From Leptodontidium sp. MPI-SDFR-AT-0119 (lineage: Eukaryota; Ascomycota; Leotiomycetes; Helotiales; Leptodontidiaceae), in NCBI GenBank assembly GCA_020726505.1, contig JAHLEZ010000021.1, forward strand, positions 992,001-1,056,000: DNA of 64,000 nt, in the 5' to 3' direction. This document shows positions 1-9,669 of the stretch, piece after piece (within the stretch, counting starts at the first letter, position 1; every line of letters begins with the position of its first letter). Both the position numbers and the translations under genes were made by a program. The notes beneath the pieces were generated by a model. That model did no database searches. It saw nothing but the letters and a program-made list of their open reading frames with translations, and was not told the origin of the DNA.

Positions 1-1548
1 TGGGAGAAGGAAGCAGTGATGAGAGTATGATGAGAATGGGGATAGTATATGCTGAGGATTAATTGACTTGCCTTGGGTTGGTTGTTGTGGTTTGTTTTGT
101 TTGACCGTGGTCTAATTGAAGTGCTGCGAAGCCGAATAAAAAGATGGTCAGCAAGAGATCGAGGAGCGAGGAATGATTGATTATGGTATCATTGATGAGG
201 GCGGAAGCTTGCCTTGGATGTGCGAAAGATTTGTGGTGTGGTTGTGGTTAGAAAAAAGGAAGAGGTGGTCGGAGGTTGAGAGCGAGGCCTTTTGTAAGGC
301 GACGGCGAGGCTGCGATAGATGGTGCGTTGACGCTAGCGCGCCACGAGGTAGCTTCGAGGAACTTCGGGAAGTGAATTAAAGCAAACAAAAGCAGAGCGG
401 TGAGGAGCATGTGAGGTTGAGTTATCTTTTGTGAACTTTTACTTCCACTTACAGGGGCTTCACTATATAAATTTTCTTTGAAAATGATCATTTCCTTATC
501 CTACGAGCCAGTTCGAGTTCCTCGAGTACTATCTTCCTCCCTGTATATCATGCCACCAAGTTCTGGGCCTCTTGCTATGCGCGTTGGGCTTGTTATGCCT
601 TTGGATAGCCAGCGTGGTTTATAGAGTCGTTCACAAGGCTTCACGATGCAGCACAAGCACCGAAGCGAGATCTCCCCAGCCCCTCGACTTTCAACACCCC
701 CGCACCTCTCATCAACTCCAATCCCAACCGCCTGAAACCAATGGATTCTCTTATCTCACACATCGTTCAACTTGCTTTTCCGGATGAAGTACAGATCATA
801 CGGCCCGTCGCATTAGAATGTGCGATGTGATCGAGTCCGCAGCCATTGGCCAATCATAGAGAACGCCACATCTGCTTTGTGGCATTTGTTCTTCAACTTG
901 CAAGGGCATAACCCTGACTTGAAATATCCCCACGACTCGGAGCAAACAAAATGCCGTTCGATCTCGTGGAATATGGACCCTTGACAACGGCCGGGAGATG
1001 CATTGATCCCGAAGCACAGTGACAAAAGCAAACATCCCGCAGCGCAAAAGAAACAGTCGGCCAATTGCACTGGCAACGTTCCGTATTGCTTGCCTTCGGA
1101 GGCCCAAAAGCGACTGGTCGTTGGAAAAGCGAGCTGGAAGACTGACATAAATCCTGGGCGAAGTAGTGTTGTTCCAATTACACAGCACCGCCATGCATAG
1201 AATCCAAAGCAGAAGCGACCGATCATCTGCAAAAGGAATCAAACTCTCGAGGTCAAGCCAGACAACGCGTAGTAAAGCATGGAGTCACTGGCGCAAAACA
1301 ATGGCTCGGAGTCGAAAACCACTGCGCTGACACGAAGACCAATCCCAGAAAACAGACAACCACGACCCCAGGGGAAAGATCGAGCCACCACAGTACATCT
1401 CAGCCTAGGTACTCAGAAGTACCAATGCATTTATGCCAGCGGAAGATTCATGCCCACAATGAGAAATCGGGTAGGTATTCCATAGCTCGGAGGCCTTGAC
1501 TCGGAATCCATCGTGTTTGCAAATCCATCTATTTCGAAACTCCTAAAT
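1..1548. other. No confident gene in the first 1.5 kb
   Basis: Nothing here could be assigned to a family. A 100-codon minus-strand frame at 189-491 contains a hydrophobic stretch, but the rest is low-complexity Ser/Thr/Pro. At 796-1242 two different minus-strand frames are open at once, which is more typical of chance than of coding. The right part is probably 3' flank of the PQ-loop gene and the left part flank of a gene outside the window. Confidence 0.4.
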
Positions 1549-2491
1549 CTACCCCAGCCGTATATCCTTCTCACCAAGCACATGCCCATTCACCCTTACG
1601 CCGAGATCATGGTGACCCTTGAGGACCGGTTCGCCTTCTCCATACACCCAGTACTGTCCTCCAAGGAACAAATCGCAACACATCTGGAAGATACCGCAGA
1701 GCTTGAAAGTCCATGGAATTTCGCTGGTGGCTGTGAAGAACCAGAACATCTTCATGATGTCTCCTGCAATCCAACTGGCAAGGACTGATAGCCTGAAGCC
1801 TTTGCACGATCGGGAACGGAAGTTCGAGAGGATCTGCGGGATTGGGAGGGTGGCTTCGATCGATAGGCCCATGATTCCAATGCTTGCAGAGTACATTGCA
1901 TATAGACTTGGCACTGGGGAGAGTACCACCTCGAGACATACTAGTGTGAGGAAAAAATAAAGTAGAAATTGCCAGTATCTGGTTTATTGTCAGTGAAAGC
2001 TCGCAGATTTTGAAAATACTACAGAACACTCACGGCTTTGGAGACCGCCACTGCCAGAAGTTATATGGTCTCTGTACTCCGAATTCCCCTTCTCTGGCCC
2101 CTGCGAAAGGATTGGCCGTTTCTCCCCCTTTCGAAGACGGGCCAGGGCGGTGATCGAGCGCAACCTTCAGGAGAACCAGTTGTATAGCAATCATAATGAA
2201 TGATTGGATAAGCAATGACTTATCGAATTGCGCCCCAGGGTAGTAGAACACTCTGCAGAATTTCGTCAGCTCTGTTTGTTTGCCTGTTTGTCTGCTTGCA
2301 AGGAGGCTGCAATTGAACCGCACGTACCTCAAAACGGATGCCACCAGCATAATCAATGGGATATCCAACGAGAAGCCCGCACTAGATTTCGTGCGATGTA
2401 TCGAGTATGTCTGGTCGGCATATGATGTGATGGGAGAAATGATGATGAATATGGGGGCAACAATGCCCGTAACAAAAGACACGAGGCCCAT
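1549..2491 (-). CDS. PQ-loop repeat membrane protein (SLC66A2 / yeast Any1-like)
   Basis: Three exons on the minus strand, 2491-2328, 2252-2034 and 1978-1549, join into a 270-residue protein. The introns are GTACGT...CTGCAG (75 b) and GTGAGT...ACCAG (55 b); both restore the family reading frame, and the first is a multiple of three so it would read through if retained. The protein starts with a hydrophobic segment followed by SPITSYADQ and a stretch typical of the first PQ-loop, and a second one (LPIPQILSNF) lies in exon 3. Family members are multi-pass proteins of Golgi/endosomal membranes; the yeast homologue affects phospholipid asymmetry through flippase antagonism. Assignment to the PQ-loop family is strong, the specific role is inferred. 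The start is the first ATG of the open frame and gives the usual MGL...F beginning. Confidence 0.85.
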
Positions 2492-2789
2492 CTTGAGAGG
2501 CTGAAGTCCGGATACGCGCCGGATTTGTGGGAGAACAACTATTCGGGTTTATATTCTTCCCGTCTATAGGAATATGTACAAAGAAAGGAATTGAGTTCGA
2601 ACTGCGCGCGTTTGTTTGAAGGTGATGGCGTTTAGGGGCGTTGGGATCGAGATGTGGAGGAGAGTTGGCTGGGCCAAGATTATTTCGAAGAGCAAGCCTC
2701 TCCAAGCCTTCTCAAATTGGCGCTAGGATCAGGAATAACCCTTCGCCGATTGGCTAGCTGGGATCTGGGGCAGGGGCGGGGCAGGGCAG

Positions 2790-3270
2790 GGCATGTGGAA
2801 GTCCAGCATACATCAACTGTCCGGACCATGGCTGTCTGGATCTGATAGAAGAGATGTAAACAATCCTACTCTAAGGCTTGAACATCTTTCTCTTGACGAA
2901 TTCCTCAACAATCAGAACCGGGGTCTGGATATTGCTAATCATGCTCTCCTGGATATCCTCAACAGTCAATTCTCCAAGCACAGCATCACGGGCATCGGCT
3001 GCATTGTTGATGAAGATATCGACACGACTGGAGAAATGCTGGACGAGGGTCTCGGCGATGGTTTGAGCGCAGGTTGGGGAGAGGATGCTGGAGTTGATGC
3101 CGTGGATCTTGACGTTGTGTGGTTGATTTGAAGCCTTGAAATGGTTATTGATCTCTTCGTTCATGCCATTGATCAGATCGATGCTTTCGTTGGTGACACA
3201 AGTGCCTAAGACTGAGCATCCTCTTGAGGCCAGGTTCAAGGCAGAAGTCCCATCGAGAGCCGGTGTTTAT
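2790..3270 (-). pseudogene. Decayed short-chain dehydrogenase/reductase (SDR)
   Basis: Reading the minus strand from about 3270 down gives a recognisable SDR in pieces. A remnant of the glycine-rich cofactor loop (TGSR) is followed by a frame change and loss of several residues, then ALNLASRGCSV, then VDIFINNAAD (the NNAG-like motif), then an in-frame TAG at 2871-2873 directly before RIVYISSIRS and GQLMYAG, which correspond to the catalytic Ser and Tyr regions. After the tyrosine the sequence turns GC-rich and the conserved Lys segment is not found. With a damaged nucleotide loop, an internal stop and a missing C-terminal half, this is a relic rather than an active enzyme. It lies just upstream of the PQ-loop gene start. 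Substrate cannot be inferred. Confidence 0.75.
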
Positions 3271-3854
3271 CTTTCCCTTTATCTCAAGTACACATTCGTT
3301 CAAGATCTCCTTTATTATTTTGAAAGGTATTGGAATGACTTCTGTAACTAAATTGTAGTGATTGAACCCTTTTGTTCCGTCTTCATTTCTTTGAAGACTT
3401 GCAGTCTATGCCTTTCGCTAGCTACAGTCAGTATTTCATGTCTTCCATAACTGTTTGCAACTCGTCCAACTGCTTCCAAACCCTTTCCTTATGCTAGAAA
3501 ATGAGATGAACAATGATAATTCTTTCCACTTCAAACTTTGGTTTCTTTTCATATCCCTTGACGCAGCCCGCATGATTCTGGTCCTTAGTAAAATGGTTAG
3601 AACTTCAAACCGCACCGAGGAAGCTAGGACGTGCAGTCTTTCTTGTTGTCAGTTCACCAAATCCAGACTTACAGCTGAGATATATCTACGAAAGGGGCCA
3701 TGCTCCTTCATCTTCACGAATATCTTGCGGCAGGCAAAAGAAAGAGATGTTTCACTGATACGGATCTTGTAAGGTAGTGGCACTCTTGAAGTAGTACTTG
3801 CGCATTAGAATTCCAGAATCTATATCTTGCTCAATCCTACCTTCCTTTATTGCA
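3271..3854. other. Intergenic, no gene seen
   Basis: Short frames only (for example 3455-3772 plus) with no recognisable domain. Probably 3' flank of the GH128 gene and 5' remains of the SDR relic. Confidence 0.5.
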
Positions 3855-4670
3855 TCAATTCTCTGTCATCGGCTGCTCATTCATAAGCTTGTGCATCAAG
3901 TGTTTGAAAGTCCCATCCTCATTCATCAACTGCGCCTCCGGGCTCACAAAATCATCCGCAACCTTCGACATACAGCCAAAGAAAGCATACTCAAACACCC
4001 AAGGACACTCATCCATCCAATTCGCCAGTTGGGCCGTGAACTTAAAGACATCCTTCTTGTCCCTACAAATACATGCTATCTCCGATACCACAACCAGATA
4101 CTCTGGATACTTCTCATGCCTGCTTATCATTAGTCGAATTCAACCAAAGTCTCGAGATTAGTACGAGAAATATTACATCTTCTTGATATACTCAATAGCA
4201 GCACCCCCATCAAGACCATAATAATGCAACCCCAAATAATCCGGCGGCTCTCCTATCCCACAAATCCTCCCCATGAACTCCTCAAGCCACTCCTCCCCAG
4301 CAGGATCACTCGCACACCCCGGTCCCACAATCTTCTTCTCCTTCTCCTTCCTCAACGGTACCATCTTCGTCATCCACATCTCAGCAGCTTTCTCGGGACT
4401 AATACCAGCTCGTTCCGGCTCATTGAAGTAATGAATGATAGCGTGCTCGTTGTTGGATATCATACCCCATTCATTGGCGTCGGTGAGTTGATCCATGCCG
4501 CGTACTGTTGGGCGGAAGGGGAGTCTGTTCTTGAGTTCGGGTGGTGCCCAGGCGTTCCAGTTTGCTACGGATGAGAAGGGACCGTTGAAGTTGAGGTTTT
4601 CTATGGAGTTGGGGAGGTTGGCTGTGTTTGTCCAGTCCCAGAGGAGACATCTTTTTTTGATAGTAGTCAT
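3855..4670 (-). CDS. GH128-type glycosyl hydrolase catalytic core (Asl1-like), no signal peptide
   Basis: Two exons, 4670-4177 and 4119-3855, are joined by a 57-base GTAATA...AAGCAG intron and encode 252 residues. The fold signature of the Asl1/GH128 family (glyco_hydro_cc) is visible: a first-strand LLWDWTN motif, HYFNEPE with the putative acid/base Glu near residue 84, LGLHYYG near 148, and VVVSEIACI with the putative nucleophile Glu near 178. Characterised family members are beta-1,3-glucan hydrolases or cell-wall proteins. This one begins MTTIKKR with no signal peptide, whereas secreted members carry one, so it may act inside the cell or be non-classically exported. The ATG is the first in the frame. 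It is divergent from the DUF3716 gene with 394 bases between starts. Confidence 0.85.
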
Positions 4671-5064
4671 TATATAAAATAGTTATAGTATCTTGAGAGA
4701 AGTAATGAAGGGGGTTTGATATCAATATCTCAAAATGACAGTTGGAGAAACAAAATGTGCTTTCAACAATAGACCCCAAATGTTGATTTACTATTAGAAA
4801 TTAAAAGTTCGGAATGAAGAGAAAATATGCAATCCATGCTATTAATGTGTTTCAAAATTACAAAACTGGGAAGGACAAGGACAAAAGTAGAAAAGTTGGA
4901 AGGTCATCATAGTCTTCCAATTACTGGGGTTTGTTTTAGCGGGGTCACGGTCTCAGTGACGCTGCTCACAGGCGAGGGTCTCAACTCGAACGCGTCGCCA
5001 ACTTCTTTTTTATTCGAGCTGCTGGTGCAACTCCAAACATCCCATCCGCACCCACAACCCAAAC
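4671..5064. promoter_or_regulatory. Shared intergenic region between divergent GH128 and DUF3716 genes
   Basis: 394 bases between two divergent ATGs. The GH128 side is AT-rich. No specific operator could be named; the role is inferred from geometry. Confidence 0.4.
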
Positions 5065-6279
5065 ATGCCTCCAAATGTCGATGAGATTGAGTACGCGCCT
5101 CCCTACCACAATGGTATACCTGCTGCAAGACCCAGTCTGGTTTCCGGTTACGACTCCCCAAGTCCAGAATTCGACGTTGGCGCAAACCACGGTCCTGATA
5201 TAAAGCCATCACCACCCAGGATTGTCACTCTACCACCAGCAGACCCGTTGCAGAAGCTACTTGATCTCCCAATCCTCCGTCCTATACCCTGGAAAGAGGG
5301 GCAGGATCTACCTCCTAATAAATCGTCAGAGCATGAGCGGGTTCAGGTTCGAAGCGCGGTGATTATGACAACAAGAGGCGATGTTGCAGAAACTCAATGC
5401 GATCGTTGTGCTAGAGGTGTTGGGCGGTTTGCGAAGTGCGTGTATAAGGATGGGTGGTTCATGGGAGCATGCGCGACTTGTCAGATGAGTTCTAAGGGGA
5501 ACCTTTGCAGCTTTCGGACGAAGAAGGAGGGTAAGTGTTGGCTTTCGCTCGCAAAATATATCCTCGCTGACAAAAGACTTTTAGCTGCGGCAAGAGCAAA
5601 AGCTATGGCGAACAACAAGGCTGCGGCTCAAGAACGAGTAGTCTACTCTCCTGGCGATACAATCCATGTCAATGGTCCATCAATGAAGCGCAAGCGGACA
5701 TCAACTGGGAAGGCAGCTCCACACACGCAACCGCGCACATCTAGCTGCCAAGAATCAGCGGCGGAAGAAGGCCATTCATACGAAAAGGCGTTCGACGATG
5801 ATCCCGATGCCCTCCTACAATACGTGTATAATCAGCAACAAGTCAACATGAATGGCGGCACTAAGCGCCACCACCAGCGATACTTGGCCGAGAGGGACGA
5901 ACACATGCAAGATGTGCGGACTAGCAAATCCAACGGCACTGATATCAGGCGCGAGAGCTACAGAGGAAAGGTTGGAGAGCGGTCCTTTTCACCAGCTATT
6001 CCATACGGCGGCGGTCGTGAGAGATCATCCTTCAATGAGAGCAACATGGCCAATGGGTACAATCGTCATGAATCTCGCGATGCTCTCCCTCCACACGACG
6101 AACCCGTTCCACTAATCGACACATTCCCCCGCAAGAAACAGAAGCAACTCTTCGCTATCATCGGAAGTCTTCAAAGCGGTATCAGGACCTCTCGTCAACA
6201 GACAGAGAACCTCCAGAGGCAGCTCGATTCGCTTCAAACCATCCTGGGCATTGACCCCGAGGAGGTTGATTATAATTGA
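5065..6279 (+). CDS. DUF3716-family cysteine-rich protein
   Basis: Coding is 5065-5530 plus 5585-6279. A 54-base intron (GTAAGTG...TTTTAG) keeps frame, so the unspliced frame is also open; spliced length is 386 residues. A Cys cluster near residues 112-152 has CxxC, a later single Cys, a second CxxC and a final Cys before SFR, the layout of the fungal DUF3716 domain, which probably binds metal. The middle is basic and low-complexity (MKRKRTS resembles a nuclear localisation signal). The last about 50 residues (QLFAIIGSLQSGI... to QRQLDSLQTIL) form a predicted coiled coil. A nuclear or nucleic-acid role is an inference; no biochemical function is established for the family. Confidence 0.8.
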   Translation: MPPNVDEIEYAPPYHNGIPAARPSLVSGYDSPSPEFDVGANHGPDIKPSPPRIVTLPPADPLQKLLDLPILRPIPWKEGQDLPPNKSSEHERVQVRSAVIMTTRGDVAETQCDRCARGVGRFAKCVYKDGWFMGACATCQMSSKGNLCSFRTKKEGKCWLSLAKYILADKRLLAAARAKAMANNKAAAQERVVYSPGDTIHVNGPSMKRKRTSTGKAAPHTQPRTSSCQESAAEEGHSYEKAFDDDPDALLQYVYNQQQVNMNGGTKRHHQRYLAERDEHMQDVRTSKSNGTDIRRESYRGKVGERSFSPAIPYGGGRERSSFNESNMANGYNRHESRDALPPHDEPVPLIDTFPRKKQKQLFAIIGSLQSGIRTSRQQTENLQRQLDSLQTILGIDPEEVDYN

Positions 6280-7881
6280 GGGATGGCTGATGGATGATGA
6301 CTGGATTTTGTTCTGGCTATTGGATTTTCATGAGTTTTGAGCAGGATACCCGATTTCGAACTTGGCCTGGTCTGGAGTTATCGATTTGTGGGATGGGGTG
6401 GGATGAGCGTCAATGTTGGCATTGGATTTATGTAATGCAAGGAGCAAAATGGCGAAGGATGGGCGACCAAGGAGGGTGAAGATACTGTAATTGTATGAGC
6501 GACGATACGCCAGTGGGCATGGATCACCTGCAATGTCTTTAATGAAATAGAAGGAAACATGCACACAGTCTCCGGGCAAGGGTGGCGTCTGCCTTTGATC
6601 TTCTGGATTCAGTTGAGTTGGAAAAGTAAAACACATCCCCCATGACAATCATTCAGGCCCCCAAAACATGTCAACCGGGAAGTTTCCCTCGCAGCGCGAA
6701 TCACAACATTGAATCACCGAATAGGGTTCATCCCGTGCACAATCTACTGATTCCTTTTTTCCTTCTTCCTATTCCCATCCGCTAAAGTACATCTGATCCT
6801 CGTCCAGTACTCGCTCTCGACTTTGGAGCGCAGCGCAGCACATGCATGCACCTCCAAGGATACAGCGGGAAGTCCGTTGTCCGCACCCGCACCACGCAGC
6901 CGCAGATTGATTTAACGCCGCAAAGTATCCAATCAGAAATCCTCCCAGAAACTATGCACAACACCCTTCCACAAGTTCTACTGCGCCCTCCTTATATTCC
7001 ACCGTCTCGAGTTGCTCCTTGATGGTCATTGGATAGCCTCGCTGCACAAGACAAGGTTGAACGAACATCTCGCTTAACATGGCACCCTTTCGGAAGTGTC
7101 TGTTGGGTGTCAGCTGAAGAAAAATACAACCTTGTACAGAGTAGGCGGGCAAGCAGGTACCCACGCACCTACAGCGACGGTACATATCTAGGTTTTAGGC
7201 ACGGCTGGGCTGATCGAGGCTGTGGCTCATTGGATCACATATACAATGATACGATATCTCGCATCCTCTCAGCCTATCTCTCAGCCTAGAAGCAGAACAA
7301 TCTACCTAGGTAGAACAAATCGCCGCCCTATCCAACCCGCTATCAGCAATGTGACGTGCGAACAGTAGTACCTAGTATCCTCGGTGAGCGAATCAGACTT
7401 CAAAACTACCTATCTTCTAGGTCGTAGGGCTGAAGACTAGGTATGATCGGAGACAACGAGCGAATCCGGTGCTGAGGTGAGAAGCTGACGGACCCCACCC
7501 ACCATTACAAAGGAAACTGCCCAGGTACCTCACCGAAGTTGAGGAAGCGGATAATAAACTGCCCCTCCATGACGACTGACTGACAGCTCTAGCCTGGCTA
7601 TGGCTCAAAGAGAAAGAGATGTGCCGTTCGGCTCTACCTATAGAACGGGCGTATTGCTCTTCTCGGTCAAGGCTGAGTGAGGAAAGAAACAGGGGAGTAA
7701 GTAAGTGAGTCTATTTAGTCTCATATAAGGCGGCTTGATGCTGCCTTCTTCCTGTTTCTTTTTCTTTATCTTCAAGTACAGTGCATTCTTAATCCTCTTC
7801 TATCGAGCATTTCTCAATTTCAACTAAGTACATCCTCAACATTACTTCCGCAAGGTAGTTCAACTACTAGCTAAAGAGAAA
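6280..7881. other. 1.6 kb intergenic region with repeated TACCTAGG-like words
   Basis: No domain-bearing frame was found. The right half (7180-7530) is enriched in CCTAGG/CTAGGT words, including a perfect 12-base palindrome CTACCTAGGTAG at 7302-7313. The last about 150 bases are pyrimidine-rich leader (CTTCCTGTTTC, CTTCTATCG) before the secreted-protein gene. Confidence 0.5.
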
Positions 7882-9118
7882 ATGCGTCTCAACTCCTATA
7901 TCACAGCGACTCTAGCAGGAGCCTTATCCCTCTCCACCACAGTCCTCGCAGGTGGCAAATACCACCCTAAAGATTTCTACGCCCGCAATCTCAAGACCAT
8001 ATCCTCGATTTACAACCTCACCGTCTTTCCCAGTACGTTACTCTCCCCTCCCAATCCCCTCTCACACACCCAATTCCCCCTCACACCTCCCAAACTTTAC
8101 GCACACAACGACCTAACCAAACCCCCACAGACAACGTCCCAATAATAACCCACGGCGGCTCCGCCGTACCCAAAGGCCTCTTCTCCGCCAACGCCTCAGG
8201 ACGCGTCTCGCCCCTAGGCAATTTCACCGGATTCGAAGACAGCATCGAGTATTTCTTCGCTCTGGCATTAACTCCAAACGCGCCTTCATTCTCCGTCTTC
8301 ACCAGTGCGAAGGTAGTTTCGTTCAGTAGTGGCTGTCCGGATGTTGCGGCTAGTGTTGCGTATCTGGAGACGAGGGTTCTGAATCCGAATTCGACGGATA
8401 ATGGGAAGTATTTGAGTACGTTGAAACAGGTATGTTTTTACTTCCTCTGCCTTTGAATCCAGACTATTGCTGTGGTTTTAATATCTTGGGGGAAAGGATG
8501 TGGATGTGAACTGGCAAGAAGCACTGCTGATTGAGGTATGAATAGGTCGCCTTCTGGCGTTTCGACAAAGATGGTGCTGTCATCGCGTATGATGCATGGA
8601 TCCCCAATCTGAACATCTGGAACTTCCTTGCACGGGGAGAGGCAGATATCACGAACCCGTTCGTGCAACAAGCTTTCATCCAGCGGATCTGTCCAGCTAT
8701 CCAATCGTTATGCACAGGTGCTAATCAGCAATACACTGAGTAAGTCCTCCTATCCTTTCCCAGCAGCCTTTTGTTCTCCCGTAGAATTCGAAATCTAAAT
8801 TTCACAATACGTGCTAACAACCCCAACAGCGTCCCAACCTGCATCTCCTCAATGACCAGCAAGCCCTTCGGCAACTACGACGAGGTATGGGGCGATAACG
8901 TCGCCTGCCGCACTATCCATCTCATCTTGGCAGGCGTGAGACCCGATGCCCACTGCCCGCATGTTGGACCAGATGGGGGCATGAAGTGTGTCAATGAGCC
9001 GTATAATCATGGGTATTTCGATGATGAGGATTTGTTTGGTGCGCCGTCTGGGAAGACGTTCATTTGTCCTGATAAGGAGGAGGAGCATGATCCGTATGGA
9101 AGGGTTGAGTTGGTTTAA
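7882..9118 (+). CDS. Secreted protein of unknown function (NTF2-like region suspected)
   Basis: Four exons, 7882-8032, 8131-8429, 8546-8739 and 8830-9118, give 310 residues; all introns are GT-AG (GTACGT, GTATGT and GTAAGT donors) and the frame is continuous throughout. The N-terminus (MRLNSYITATLAGALSLSTTVLAG) is a classic signal peptide. The mature part contains NLT, NAS, NFT and NST N-glycosylation sequons, then VAFWRFDKDGAV and YDAWIPNL, reminiscent of an NTF2/SnoaL-like core. The cysteine-bearing C-terminal half includes PFGNYDEVWGDNVACR and CPHVGPDGG. I recall related uncharacterised secreted proteins in fungi, but no activity is known to me. The last exon ends in an acidic tail (DKEEEHDPYG). 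Confidence 0.8.
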
Positions 9119-9669
9119 GTTGGTGTTTTGGAATGAGATGGAGATTGTAGTCTTGATGCTCTACTCCTGATGTGGTTTCTCTAGGATACAGTATACGGCG
9201 TTTCTCTTGTGTTTAAATGTACAACAAAGAATGCAGGCATGTCCACAGGCGGGATTATCGTGCAACATGTGTTCGAAATTTCTTGTATTTGGCACAGATG
9301 GAGGAGACTATCCTGAAATCTAGGAGTCTGCGGTGTTTTAATTCTTGCTATTGGCTATCAGTGCAATCGACGAATGAAACTCCGGCCCCTTTGTGGTGAC
9401 CTGCATGTAGCCGCGCAGGCTTTCCAACAGACAACCTCAACCGAGCTCGTTCCCAACATGCAAACGCAGACCTTTAGCACATCAAGATCTGCAACCTAAA
9501 CTACCTCATCACAAAATCCTAACGAACATTCCCCAATTCTGGATCGGATCATCGACTTGAAGAGAGGATCATCAGCCTAATCTCTGTGCTCAGATCCCTC
9601 GAATTGCGCTCCTCTGAGCCTTCCAAACATCCAACACCCGGAGTGGACATACGCTCCTGGAGCCAGGAA
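9119..9669. other. Intergenic
   Basis: 3' flank of the secreted-protein gene and leader of the membrane-protein gene. The downstream frame is open from 9586, but only a GTG stands there; the first ATG is at 9670. Confidence 0.5.

Noticed and set aside
189..491. 100-codon minus-strand frame with a hydrophobic stretch
   Set aside because: Low-complexity Ser/Thr/Pro after the hydrophobic part, no family resemblance and no splice partners found.
796..1242. Overlapping minus-strand frames of 148 and 139 codons
   Set aside because: Two frames open over the same bases, no domain, no conserved-looking segment.
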